From contig NZ_MWMO01000016.1 in the NCBI RefSeq assembly GCF_002556635.1, positions 47,633 to 111,632 on the forward strand: DNA of 64,000 bases, given 5' to 3'. Source of the DNA: Novosphingobium sp. PC22D. Its GTDB lineage: Bacteria; Pseudomonadota; Alphaproteobacteria; Sphingomonadales; Sphingomonadaceae. The position numbers and the translations under genes were made by a program. Below, in pieces: positions 52,489 to 61,095 of this stretch; the stretch's first letter is position 1, and each line of letters opens with the position of its first letter. A model generated the notes under the pieces. That model searched no databases and had not been told where the DNA came from. It was given only the letters and a program-made list of their open reading frames with translations.

Positions 52489-53004
52489 ATGATCATGAGC
52501 CGATATGACTTTCCCGGCAAAGGCGTTGCCAACAGCGTTACGATCGGATGGGATCGCCCGCTGGCGACGTTCTTCGTCCAGGTGATGCAGCCCCATCCAC
52601 GAATCGATGGCGAAGAGGCCATTTTCATTTGGCGCGGCACCGCGCCCGGCGAACTCCCCACCGCCGCGGCAGCGATCGCCCTCGCAGCGGACTATGCCGA
52701 CCTTCCAGACAATCTTGGCGCTATGCTCGAAACCGACCGCCTCAAGTCGCTCGGCACATTCGACGGTCCGGCCCAAATGGCCGCCAAGCCCTTCATCCAG
52801 GCAACGCCTCCGCCGATCCGCTCCGAAGCGGAAGCACGCGAGGCCGGATATACGCGCGCAGTCGTGGCGGACTGTTCCCAGCACACTCTTGAGCTGCTGA
52901 TCGAACCAGGCACCGATCTCGATTCCACCTTCCTTGCCTTCGACCGCAGCGAGAACGAAATGCTCCACGTCCATGGCTGGAACTTCACGATCGAGCCGGA
53001 ATGA
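52489..53004 (+). CDS. Hypothetical 171-aa protein
   Basis: A soluble acidic protein following ACAGGAGATCC. It includes TIGWDRPLATFFVQVM and a C-terminal half with aromatic and acidic residues. No catalytic motif is seen. It lies just upstream of vapBC but in a separate transcript to judge by the promoter-like gap that follows. Confidence 0.6.
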   Translation: MIMSRYDFPGKGVANSVTIGWDRPLATFFVQVMQPHPRIDGEEAIFIWRGTAPGELPTAAAAIALAADYADLPDNLGAMLETDRLKSLGTFDGPAQMAAKPFIQATPPPIRSEAEAREAGYTRAVVADCSQHTLELLIEPGTDLDSTFLAFDRSENEMLHVHGWNFTIEPE

Positions 53005-53073
53005 CCCCTGTCGGGACACAGTTGGATTAGACCCGGCAGTGTAGTATATCCCAACGCAATGGAGGATATTCCG

Positions 53074-53319
53074 ATGTCTCTTTACGTCAAGGACGAGGAG
53101 GTCAACCGCATGGCGCAGCGCCTCGCCGCGATCCAGCGTGTAAGCAAGACCGAAGCGGTGCGCCGAGCGCTCGAACACGAACTGGAACGCGAAGAACAAA
53201 CGCCGACCCTCGTCGACAAGGGCCTGGCATTCGCGCGCGCACTGCGTGCCAGTGCGGGGCCAAATGCGGGCAGGGCTGCCGACAAGGCTTTCATCGACGA
53301 CCTTTACGGAGAACTTTAA
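53074..53319 (+). CDS. vapB: VapB-type antitoxin
   Basis: An 81-residue antitoxin with an N-terminal ribbon-helix-helix-like domain (SLYVKDEEVNRMAQRLAAI, SKTEAVRRALEHELERE). The acidic C-terminal tail would block the toxin. ATG 53074 follows GGAGG; a start at 53059 is less likely. The region before it (TTGGAT ... TAGTATAT around 53022-53047) may be an autoregulated promoter. Its stop overlaps the vapC start. Confidence 0.85.
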   Translation: MSLYVKDEEVNRMAQRLAAIQRVSKTEAVRRALEHELEREEQTPTLVDKGLAFARALRASAGPNAGRAADKAFIDDLYGEL

Positions 53320-53714
53320 TGTTCGTCGATGCATCGGCGATCACCGCCATCCTCGCGGGGGAAAGCGATGCCGCTGACCTGCTCAGGCGTCTCCAGGATG
53401 CACGCATACGCATAACTTCGCCTCTCGCAATATGGGAGTCGGCCCTTGCGGTTCGGCGCATCCTCGATCTGGAGGTCGCCGTGGCGCACAAGGCCGTCGA
53501 GGAGTTCCTCCAGCTTGCCCGCATCGAGGTCACCGCTGTTCCAGCGCGAGCCCACAAGCAGGCGATCGATGCTTACGATCGCTACGGCAAGTCGCGTCAT
53601 CCGGCTGCGCTTAATTTCGGGGATTGCTTCGCTTATGCCTGCGCGCGCATCGCCGGAGTGCCGCTCCTGTTCAAAGGCGATGACTTTCCCCAGACCGACA
53701 TCGAAGCGGCCTGA
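53319..53714 (+). CDS. vapC: PIN-domain toxin VapC
   Basis: A 131-residue PIN-domain RNase toxin. Conserved acidic residues are Asp4 (FVDASAITAIL), Glu in LAIWESALAVRRI, Asp in LNFGDCFAYACA and Asp in KGDDFPQTD. It is paired with the antitoxin just upstream (ATG overlap). Together they would favour plasmid retention. Confidence 0.9.
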   Translation: MFVDASAITAILAGESDAADLLRRLQDARIRITSPLAIWESALAVRRILDLEVAVAHKAVEEFLQLARIEVTAVPARAHKQAIDAYDRYGKSRHPAALNFGDCFAYACARIAGVPLLFKGDDFPQTDIEAA

Positions 53715-53753
53715 GAATACGCCAATACTACCATACAAGATCCGGATGCGCTT

Positions 53754-53805
53754 GAGGTGAGGGGGCAAGGGCTTGTCGATCCATGAAGGATCGACGGAGG
53801 TTCCC
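53754..53805 (+). promoter_or_regulatory. Leader with perfect 8-bp hairpin before gene 53806
   Basis: A purine-rich tract with two G-runs (53754-53771) is followed by GTCGATCC (53775-53782) pairing with GGATCGAC (53788-53795) around ATGAA. GGAGG follows at 53797, then the TTG start at 53806. The hairpin rules out the ATG that some frames would use inside it. Confidence 0.6.
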
Positions 53806-54333
53806 TTGTCCTACACCATCGATATCGGAGCAGCACCGGCCAACGCCGAGTGCGCCCAGCTTGGCCAAACCCCTGACTTCGAACGGGTCAACCGCTTCGA
53901 AATCGACGCCTACCGGATCGCTATCATCGCTATCCATGGCCTTCCCCCCGAAGGCTGCCGGCTCACCAGCAAGCCCAACCAGCATGATTTCGGCACCTAT
54001 CGCACGCTCGTCCTGCAGATCGATAATGAGAACGACACCGCTGTTTCCGCCTATGCTGAAGCGGTAGAGGACGGACTCGACAACTGGCACGATGCCGGAA
54101 TGGCGCCACCGATCGACTATGATGGAGTAGTCGCCCGCATTCCGCGTCCCCAGCTTGACGAAGTCGTCATCGGCGCGCTGCTGACCACAAGGCCGGCCGC
54201 GGACGGCCGCTTCGCGATTCCCCACTTCGAGACGCTCCACAACAACCTCGCAGCCGCATTCCCCGAATGCGCCGAGAGCGCTCAAGCGCGACTTAGCCGT
54301 CTGGTTGATAATCCGGGGGAAGCTCACTCATGA
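53806..54333 (+). CDS. Hypothetical 175-aa protein with TTG start
   Basis: A soluble acidic protein. I place the start at TTG 53806 because GGAGG lies at the right distance and the sequence before it is the leader hairpin. No known motif; it contains AYRIAIIAIHGLPPEGC and TLVLQIDNENDTAV, typical of a mixed alpha/beta fold. Its end overlaps the next gene (ATGA). Confidence 0.6.
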   Translation: MSYTIDIGAAPANAECAQLGQTPDFERVNRFEIDAYRIAIIAIHGLPPEGCRLTSKPNQHDFGTYRTLVLQIDNENDTAVSAYAEAVEDGLDNWHDAGMAPPIDYDGVVARIPRPQLDEVVIGALLTTRPAADGRFAIPHFETLHNNLAAAFPECAESAQARLSRLVDNPGEAHS

Positions 54334-54635
54334 CCAAGGCAAAGCCCCAAATCGAACTGCGCTGGCGCGAGGAGAACTACGGTTCCGTGCATGCCGTGGC
54401 CGCGTTTCGCAACTACGCCGGCACCTACAACTGGAGCCAGCGAACCCACCAACGCTTTCGTGGCTGCCTGAAACGCTCCGGATTTGCCTTCCACCAAGCT
54501 CGCAGCAGCTACATCTGCCACACCGGTGATTCCGACGAGCGCAAGGCGGCACTCTGCCGCGAACTCAAATCTGCGGGCATCAACATCATCCTCGGTGATG
54601 TGACGGACCCGGAGCCGGAAGTTCGTCCGGCATAA
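54330..54635 (+). CDS. Hypothetical 101-aa protein
   Basis: A small basic protein with its ATG in the stop of the upstream gene. Cys at two positions (GCLKRSG, YICHTG) might bind a metal, but the spacing is not a known pattern. It ends 31 bases before the cytosine methyltransferase gene, so it may be part of that unit. Function unknown. Confidence 0.6.
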   Translation: MTKAKPQIELRWREENYGSVHAVAAFRNYAGTYNWSQRTHQRFRGCLKRSGFAFHQARSSYICHTGDSDERKAALCRELKSAGINIILGDVTDPEPEVRPA

Positions 54636-54666
54636 CTCAACCCCCATTTCAGGAAGGCTGCGAACC

Positions 54667-56706
54667 ATGCATCATGGGGCGATTACCCGCGTGCGCGAAA
54701 TCCGCCATGCTCACCTGTTCTGTGGCATCGGTGGCGGCGCGAGGGGCTTCAACAAAGCCTCGCCCCGCGTCGGCAACACTCTGGCCCGCTTCGTTTGTGT
54801 CGGAGGTATCGATGTAGACGCCGGCGCCATCCGCAATTTTTCGCGGATCACCGGCTGCCAGGGCACCGTCATGGACCTGTTCGATCGCGAACAATACATG
54901 ATGTGGCACGGCCGCGAACCGGCGAACGACTGGCAGGAGGCGATCCCCGCCGACATCCGTAAGGCTTTTGGCCCGGTAGTCGACGTCGCTTTCCTTTCGG
55001 CGCCGTGCAAGGGCTTCTCGGGCCTGCTCTCCGCCGCCCAGTCCAAAACGGACAAGTACCAGGCGCTCAATCGCCTCACCCTGCGCGGCGTCTGGCTAAT
55101 GCTGGAAGCCTATAAGGACAACCCGATCCCGGTTATCCTCTTCGAGAACGTCCCCAGGATCCTGACGCGCGGCAAATGGCTACTCGACCAGATCACCGCG
55201 CTGTTCCGCGCCTACGGCTATTCCGTAAACCTCGACACGCATGATTGCGGCGTCATCGGCAACCTGGCCCAAAGCCGCAAACGCGCACTGCTAATAGCAC
55301 GACACATCGAAAAAGTACCGCCGTTCATTTACCAGCCCCGCGAACACCGCTTGCGCGGCGTCGGTGAAGTCATCGGCAAACTGCCTCTTCCCGGCGATCC
55401 CATAGCCGGCGCCATGCACCGGGTGCCCGCCCTGCAGTGGAAGACATGGCTGCGCCTTGCTCTTGTGCCTGCCGGCAAGGACTGGCGGGCTCTCAACGAG
55501 CTATCCGTGGTCGATGGAAACCTGCGGGATTTCGGCGTGGTGCCCGAAATGCCGCTGCGGGAAAATGCGCTGGGCGTGAATGCCTGGGCCGATACCGCGC
55601 CGGTCATCACCACCCACCGCGCTCCGGGGCAGGGCCGCTTCTCTGTTGCCGATCCCCGTGTCGATACGCGTTGGAATGCCGACGTCCTGGGCGTGCGCGA
55701 ATGGCAAAAACACACCGGGACAGTCGCTGGCCGGAGCTCTTCGACCAACGGCGCTTACAGCGTTGCAGATCCCCGGCCGCCCGCGAGCGCCAATCAGACC
55801 TACCACCAATACGGCGTCAACGAATGGGACAAGAATGCGGGAACCGTATCCGGCCAATCCCTTCCCGGCGGAGGGGCCCACTCGATCGCGGATCCGCGCA
55901 TCGCCGGGAAACCGCGCTTCAACAACGTATTTCGCATCGTTCCCTTCGATCAGGCTTCACCGGCCGTCGCCGGGCCCGGCGGCCCTGCCGGCGGCGTCGC
56001 TGTCGCGGACCCGCGTCCAGAGGGAAAGGGATATACCACCACCAAATACAAGGTGACGCCCTACGATCGCAGCACCCGCGCCGTGATCGGTGCCAGCACC
56101 ACCGGTGATGGTGCCTTTGCCGTCGCGGATCCCCGGCCCGCCTGCCTTAATCGCCCTGATCGCGAAGGCTACTCTACGCAAGGGCATTACGGTGTGACGG
56201 CATGGCACCAAACCTCGCGCGCGATCCCTGCCTATGCGAAGAACAACAACGGTTCCTGGTCCGTCGCTGACCCGCGCGAGGCAGTATTCGACAGCGATCC
56301 GATCACGCTGCCCAAGCCCGACGATCGCCTGACCTGCCGGATCATCGCCACCGACGGCACCTGGCACCGCCCGTTCACCACGCTGGATCTCGGCGCCTTG
56401 CAGTCCCTGTTCGATCCCGAAGAAATCTTCTTCCAGGAAACAACCGAGCAAGGCGATATCTGGCGCTGCCATACTCCGTTCGACCTGATCGAGGGTAGCG
56501 ACGTCACCAAGCGTGAATGGATCGGCAATATGGTCCCCGGCGCTGCCGCTACCGGAATGGCCGAAACGATCGGCGAAAGCCTCATCCTTGCCGACATGGG
56601 CGAAAGCTTCTTCCTCTCGAGCCGCGAGATCTGGGCCAAACCCGGTGCGCTCGCGCTGTCAGTCAACAACGACCAGGCTGCCTTCGCTCTGGACGCATCG
56701 GCATGA
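54667..56706 (+). CDS. C5-cytosine DNA methyltransferase with tandem 40-aa repeats
   Basis: A 679-residue methyltransferase. Motif I is HLFCGIGGG (16-24), motif IV is APCKGFSG near 113-120 with the catalytic Cys, motif VI is FENVPRI near 159, and a motif X-like IGNMVPG lies near 619. Between about 326 and 536 the protein carries five tandem copies of a 40-residue unit, each ending in VADPR or IADPR and holding a WD-xx-A-x-TV-x-G-like segment. This insert occupies the target-recognition region. No restriction enzyme is nearby, so it is an orphan and may protect the plasmid. Confidence 0.88.
   Translation: MHHGAITRVREIRHAHLFCGIGGGARGFNKASPRVGNTLARFVCVGGIDVDAGAIRNFSRITGCQGTVMDLFDREQYMMWHGREPANDWQEAIPADIRKAFGPVVDVAFLSAPCKGFSGLLSAAQSKTDKYQALNRLTLRGVWLMLEAYKDNPIPVILFENVPRILTRGKWLLDQITALFRAYGYSVNLDTHDCGVIGNLAQSRKRALLIARHIEKVPPFIYQPREHRLRGVGEVIGKLPLPGDPIAGAMHRVPALQWKTWLRLALVPAGKDWRALNELSVVDGNLRDFGVVPEMPLRENALGVNAWADTAPVITTHRAPGQGRFSVADPRVDTRWNADVLGVREWQKHTGTVAGRSSSTNGAYSVADPRPPASANQTYHQYGVNEWDKNAGTVSGQSLPGGGAHSIADPRIAGKPRFNNVFRIVPFDQASPAVAGPGGPAGGVAVADPRPEGKGYTTTKYKVTPYDRSTRAVIGASTTGDGAFAVADPRPACLNRPDREGYSTQGHYGVTAWHQTSRAIPAYAKNNNGSWSVADPREAVFDSDPITLPKPDDRLTCRIIATDGTWHRPFTTLDLGALQSLFDPEEIFFQETTEQGDIWRCHTPFDLIEGSDVTKREWIGNMVPGAAATGMAETIGESLILADMGESFFLSSREIWAKPGALALSVNNDQAAFALDASA
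55640..56278 (+). repeat. Tandem protein repeat region in the methyltransferase
   Basis: Six VADPR/IADPR motifs fall at roughly 326, 366, 406, 446, 485 and 532, so most units are 40 residues long. Each unit resembles the PAPTIT-type segment that precedes motif IX in C5 methyltransferases. Copy number could vary between relatives. Confidence 0.75.
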
Positions 56707-57068
56707 CTGCCCGTCCAACCCGCGCCGAGGTGCGTAATCCCGTCCTGTCGCTACCCGCTGCCGAGCGACTTCGCACACTCGACCCCGACAGCCGGTCCGC
56801 CCTTCGCGCAGTTCTCATCGACCTGCAGATGGATGCCCGCCAGCGTGCCGAGACATCCTGGCGCCGGCACAAAGCCCCGATGGCCGCCTACTGGAAAGCG
56901 GTGTCCGTCTATGCGGGCCATCTGGCACGCGCGCTATCCGGCCCGGCGCATCGGCGGCCCTCCCGAGGCCAGTGTCCTGCCGACCCAAGAGTGGCACTCA
57001 CCCGGGGAGGATCGGGACCCATTAGAGAGAAGAGGGAAGGGGAGGGTGATCTGCCCGCCAGCAGATAA
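56703..57068 (+). CDS. Hypothetical 121-aa basic protein
   Basis: A small, strongly basic protein whose ATG overlaps the methyltransferase stop (ATGA). The first 80 residues (RTLDPDSRSALRAVLIDLQM, WKAVSVYAGHLARAL) look real; the final 30 run through the next leader and may be incidental. No family is recognised. Confidence 0.55.
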   Translation: MTARPTRAEVRNPVLSLPAAERLRTLDPDSRSALRAVLIDLQMDARQRAETSWRRHKAPMAAYWKAVSVYAGHLARALSGPAHRRPSRGQCPADPRVALTRGGSGPIREKREGEGDLPASR

Positions 57069-57084
57069 CCCAGGGAGAACCCAC
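57023..57084 (+). promoter_or_regulatory. G-rich leader with conserved hairpin before gene 57085
   Basis: A purine tract (57024-57049) is followed by GGGT-g-ATCTGC (57044-57054) pairing with GCAGAT-a-ACCC (57061-57071). AGGGAGA then precedes ATG 57085. The stem sequence GTGATCTGC...GCAGAT matches that of the methylase/helicase leader at 40961, while the surrounding bases differ. Confidence 0.65.
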
Positions 57085-57837
57085 ATGGCCAATCATTACC
57101 TTACCAGTTCGTTCGTCCTCGAAATGTCCACCGAGGACGCTGAGATGGTCCGCCTGGCGCAGCGCGCGAGCGAAGCGCTCAGCGACTTGGCTGACGAGGT
57201 CAGCTACGCCGATCTCGGACCCCGCTTTGCCGCCTTGTTTCCACCCAAGGATGGCGACGATTTCGGAAGCTTCCTCGACCTCTTCGACGATCGCAACTTC
57301 CCCAGCTTCGACTGTGACATCTCCATCGATACCTCCAACGCCGAAGGGTGCTGTGCAGTAAGCTTCAACGGCAGTAACTTCGGCGTCGAACAGGTCGCCA
57401 AGCTCATCTTCACGGCCTGCAAGTCTGCCCTGCCTTGCGCCTTCTCGTGGGCGTTTACTTGCGACCGGCTGCGTCCCGACGAATTCGGCGGGGGCTGCGC
57501 TGTCATCACCGAGGCCGGAATCAACATTGATAGCACGCCCGCTATGGTCGGCCGCGCGCTTGCCGCCGCGGCCATTCTTCCCTTCGATCCGGCATGCGTC
57601 GCAATCGAGCACAAGCGATTCAGCGTCACGCAAGGCGAAGTCCTCGTATCCTACAACGGCCAGCGGATCGAACAATACGGCGACCGGATCACGTTGATTG
57701 GCAAGGACTGGGAAGGATACCCGGATGCCTTCTGGATCGCGGTGGCGTATCGCGAAGCGATCGCACGAAGTCTCGCCAAGCGACTTCCCGTCCCCGAGGA
57801 AGCCGCAATCATGGCGCATCTACCCCAGAAGCGCTGA
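57085..57837 (+). CDS. Hypothetical 250-aa protein
   Basis: A soluble acidic protein preceded by a G-rich leader. The N-terminal third is rich in Asp and Glu (FLDLFDDRNFPSFDCDISID). Several Cys are present without a zinc pattern. The upstream 56833 start is rejected because it passes through the leader. Function unknown. Confidence 0.65.
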   Translation: MANHYLTSSFVLEMSTEDAEMVRLAQRASEALSDLADEVSYADLGPRFAALFPPKDGDDFGSFLDLFDDRNFPSFDCDISIDTSNAEGCCAVSFNGSNFGVEQVAKLIFTACKSALPCAFSWAFTCDRLRPDEFGGGCAVITEAGINIDSTPAMVGRALAAAAILPFDPACVAIEHKRFSVTQGEVLVSYNGQRIEQYGDRITLIGKDWEGYPDAFWIAVAYREAIARSLAKRLPVPEEAAIMAHLPQKR

Positions 57838-57840
57838 CCG

Positions 57841-58970
57841 ATGCGCCCGGCCATCCTGCAACCTGCCGGCACCCTGCCGGCAGGCCTGCCGCCCCTCACG
57901 CTTCCATCGGAAATCCTCACGGCGATCCGAAGCGGAGCATGGGTCGTTTTCAACGTGTCGGGCGGCAAGGATTCCTCCGCCGCGATGTTCACCGTCAACA
58001 TCGTGCTCGACCAGCTCGGTCACCCGCGCGAGCGGCGCGCCGTCATCCACGCCGATCTCGGCCGGGCCGAATGGGAGAGCACACCCGGTTTGGTCGAACA
58101 GCTCGCAGCGCTGGCCGGACTTCCTCTGACGGTGGTCCGCCGCGGTGCCGGCGATCTGTTCGATCGCTGGGCGCAGCGTTTCGCAAACGGCAAGCGCCGT
58201 TACGAGGCCCTTGAGACCTACAATCTCATTGGCCATGGTCCTCCGCCTCGCTCCGCTTCTGTACGTCGGAGGCCAAGGCCCACGTTATCGGCCCGCATCT
58301 TGCCCGCGTGCTGCGCGGAGCGACGATCATCAACGTGCTCGGCATCCGTCGCGACGAAAGCACTGCCCGGGCACATGCGCCGGACTGGAAACGCGACACG
58401 CGCTATGCGGCCAATGGCAACGCCCATGGTACGCGCATGATGCTCTGGCATCCCATCGCCAATTGGGCAGCGGACGAGGTCTTTTCCGCGCACGATTGTC
58501 TCGGCATCCCGCTACACGAGGCCTACACCTGCTACGCCAGCTCGCGGCTCTCGTGCCGCTTCTGTGTCCTGCAATCGAGCGCCGACGCCCGCGCATCCGC
58601 GAGCGCCCCGGCCAACCGCGATGCGTTCGTCCACTTGTGCGGGATCGAAGCGGAATCGACCTTCTCGTTTCAGCCCTCCCGCTGGCTTGCCGACACGGCG
58701 CCCGGCCTGCTGCCGGCAGACCTGCGGACGCGCATTGCGGAAGCCAAGATCGATGCCCAGCATCGCCGAGAGGCCGAAGCCGCGATGCCCGGAGGCCTGC
58801 GCTACGTCAAAGGCTGGCCGCCGCGCCTTCCGACCATGGCCGAGGCGGACCTGATCGCCAAGGCCCGCGCGCCGATCCTCGCGCGCCACCAGCTGGCCAA
58901 TCACTTCCCGACGGCCCGCGCGGTGCGCGCCCGCTTTGCCGACCTGCTTGCTCTGCGGCGGGCCGCCTGA
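57841..58970 (+). pseudogene. PAPS-reductase-like PP-loop gene, frameshifted
   Basis: The first frame (57841 to about 58230) has the PP-loop FNVSGGKDSSAAMF at 38-50. It then loses its family sequence at YNLIG. In another frame (ending 58970) the family resumes as WSSASLRFCTSE, LARVLRGATIINVLGIRRDE and SCRFCVLQ. One missing C in GGCCATGG near 58231-58236 explains it; restoring GGCCCATGG would give LIGPWSSASLRFC. It is either a sequencing error or a real inactivating deletion. The intact protein would be a sulfur- or adenosine-transferring ATP-pyrophosphatase of about 376 residues. Confidence 0.75.
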
Positions 58971-58993
58971 CCTTACCACGAAAGGAAACGCCC

Positions 58994-60310
58994 ATGGCCG
59001 ATATCAGGGATCTTCCCGTCATGACCAAAGCCGATGCCGTCTCGATCGGTTTTGCAGGCTTCAACGACGTGCCGCACAAGCCGATTGACATACCGGACGG
59101 CGAATTCACGATTACCGCCAAAACCAGCGACGGACGCCGCGTCACCTTTTGCTTCCTGCCCGGAAAGGACTATGGCCCGGCAGAATTCGTCGACATCCAG
59201 TATCACGGTGCCGGCACGGCGATCCCCAATACCGATGGCGAACATTCGCCGATATTCAACGCCTTCGGCATCGGACGCGGCGGCCGCCATATCCTCGATG
59301 CGCGTTCGTTGCCGCTCGAGGATCGCCCTTCGATCCTCGTTCTGATGCTCGATCAGCCCAGCGACCACGATGGCCCCAATCGTCCGAACGCCCACGAGCG
59401 CCCCGTTGGCGCGATGTCCCACCAGACGTCATCGGTCCTCGCTGAGTGTCCGACCGTCGCCGGTTCCGCTACTCCCGGCGCCAAGCCCCTATGGGCTGCG
59501 CATTTCCCCGATTTCCCGCCTGCGGCCATGCCGCCGATACCCGACAACTGGATCGACGAGAGCTGGCGCAACGACGCCGCGCCCAGCTTCAAGGCCTGTA
59601 CCGGGCCGATGGGCGAGCCAGTGGAAATGTGGATCGATTATCTCGACCCGGCGATGCGCGAGATCGTCGGCGCGCCGCGCTTCGCGCTTTACCGCCGCGA
59701 CACCGAAGATGACCTCGTGCCTATCTATTCCGGCGATGACCAGGCCGAAGCTATGGAACACGCCAACCGTGAAACTCTCGCCTGCGCCTTCGCCAAGGCC
59801 GTGGCCCAGGCGCTGACCTGTAGAGAGTGGCAAGCCATGCGCCTCGCCAACCGGACGATCATGCCCGGCGCCTGTGCCTCTCACGACTACATCGATGCGA
59901 ACATGATCATGCATGACGTCTGGCTGTCCTGCCGCGGCGCCGCGCTGATCGCCCAAGGCAAGATCACGGACATCGGCGATGACCTTGATCACGTCAACGC
60001 GGCCTGGTCGATCGCCAAGGCTCACTACCTCACCGCCACATCCGAGGGTGAACGCTTCGACGCATGGCGGTGCGGCGGGCGCGACATCCCCAACCTCTTG
60101 GCCACCGGTGCCGACATGGAACCCGGTAGCCAGGCGGTGCGCACACACCGGATCTATGAACCGGGAAGCATCGACCTCGACGAAAAGGAACAGCTCCTCG
60201 TCACCATCGGCAGCGATACGCGAACCTTCGAGAACCTGATCGAGGCTGAAGGGCATCTCTGGCGCGCTTATGCGGCTTTCGAATTCGAACACCACGGCGC
60301 GGCAAGCTAA
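58994..60310 (+). CDS. Hypothetical 438-aa protein
   Basis: A soluble acidic protein from ATG 58994, preceded by AAAGGAAA. A longer frame from 58145 is rejected because it crosses the PP-loop gene. The N-terminal 110 residues appear to be a separate domain (FTITAKTSDGRRVTFCFLPG); a proline-rich linker follows, then a helical C-terminal half. No known motif. It is the largest unrecognised protein in the 40-64 kb block. Confidence 0.65.
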   Translation: MADIRDLPVMTKADAVSIGFAGFNDVPHKPIDIPDGEFTITAKTSDGRRVTFCFLPGKDYGPAEFVDIQYHGAGTAIPNTDGEHSPIFNAFGIGRGGRHILDARSLPLEDRPSILVLMLDQPSDHDGPNRPNAHERPVGAMSHQTSSVLAECPTVAGSATPGAKPLWAAHFPDFPPAAMPPIPDNWIDESWRNDAAPSFKACTGPMGEPVEMWIDYLDPAMREIVGAPRFALYRRDTEDDLVPIYSGDDQAEAMEHANRETLACAFAKAVAQALTCREWQAMRLANRTIMPGACASHDYIDANMIMHDVWLSCRGAALIAQGKITDIGDDLDHVNAAWSIAKAHYLTATSEGERFDAWRCGGRDIPNLLATGADMEPGSQAVRTHRIYEPGSIDLDEKEQLLVTIGSDTRTFENLIEAEGHLWRAYAAFEFEHHGAAS

Positions 60311-60332
60311 ATTTTCCCCTCTCGCACGGCCT

Positions 60333-60395
60333 TGGAGTGGAGAGGGAAAGGGAAGGGCGGAGGCGGAGTAAGTCCACGCCGGAAGGAGAAGTCCT
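60333..60395 (+). promoter_or_regulatory. G-rich leader before gene 60396
   Basis: A purine tract with three G-runs (60341-60357) is followed by GGCG (60362-60365) pairing with CGCC (60377-60380), with a few more weak pairs. GGAAGGAGAAG then precedes ATG 60396. The hairpin is short. Confidence 0.5.
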
Positions 60396-60623
60396 ATGTC
60401 CCCCGATACGAAGCAGCCCGCAGCAGCCGCGCCTCACGGCGGCGTGAAGATCATGGTTTGGCCGGACGGCACCTGGTGCTGGCAGGATGAATATTGCCCC
60501 GCCGACTATGCTTCCATGTCCGACGATTTCGAGATCATCGACATGGACGACATGCCCCGCGTCGAACGGCTCGCGCGCGACCACGCGCAGCTGTGCGACG
60601 ACATTCTCAACGAACTTCACTGA
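60396..60623 (+). CDS. Hypothetical 75-aa acidic protein
   Basis: A small acidic protein with an aromatic central segment (VWPDGTWCWQDEYC). The ATG follows GGAAGGAGAAG in a G-rich leader. It may be an interaction or mimic protein, as small acidic proteins on plasmids sometimes are, but nothing proves that. Confidence 0.65.
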   Translation: MSPDTKQPAAAAPHGGVKIMVWPDGTWCWQDEYCPADYASMSDDFEIIDMDDMPRVERLARDHAQLCDDILNELH

Positions 60624-60633
60624 GGAGGCCATC

Positions 60634-61095
60634 ATGGTAGATCGCGTTTCCGCCTGGATCACGCTGGGCGGCTCCATCAATCCCGCCGTCTGGGCAAACC
60701 TCAAAACCGCGATCGCGGACGAGGGCCTGTCCACCGACTGGGGCGGCGAACCCTTCGACGAAGCGGAGCGTATCGATGGCCAAGCGCTGGAGCTGTGCGC
60801 CGAGGAAGTCGCCTACGGCAGATTCACGAAGCTCGAAGAGCTCTGCCACCGGCACGGCGTTCCCTTCGTTCGCTCCTGTAATGGCTATGACAGCCAGTGG
60901 GGCGCTGAACGCGTCGTCTTCACAGGCACAGGAGAACCCGTCACCTTTCCCATCGGCAACGATGGCAACCCCTACGTCGACCGCACGAAGATCGCCGAAC
61001 TTGGCAGTCTGGAGGCCGTGGAAACCTATCTCGACGCTGCCGATTTTGCCGTGCCGCCTCTTGTCGTGACGGCTGAGGAGGCTTCGCATGACTAG
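60634..61095 (+). CDS. Hypothetical 153-aa acidic protein
   Basis: A soluble acidic protein from ATG 60634 after GAGGAGGCC; the longer frame from 60487 overlaps the upstream gene. Motifs are not recognised. A central segment, GVPFVRSCNGYDSQWGAER, suggests an alpha/beta fold. It overlaps the next gene by eight bases. Confidence 0.65.
   Translation: MVDRVSAWITLGGSINPAVWANLKTAIADEGLSTDWGGEPFDEAERIDGQALELCAEEVAYGRFTKLEELCHRHGVPFVRSCNGYDSQWGAERVVFTGTGEPVTFPIGNDGNPYVDRTKIAELGSLEAVETYLDAADFAVPPLVVTAEEASHD

Noticed and set aside
55640..56278. DNA-level tandem repeat or mobile element in the methyltransferase
   Set aside because: The similarity is at protein level with diverged DNA, and the reading frame is intact.
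58145..58993. N-terminal extension of the gene at 58994
   Set aside because: The extension overlaps the PP-loop gene and is low-complexity arginine-rich sequence; ATG 58994 has its own ribosome site.
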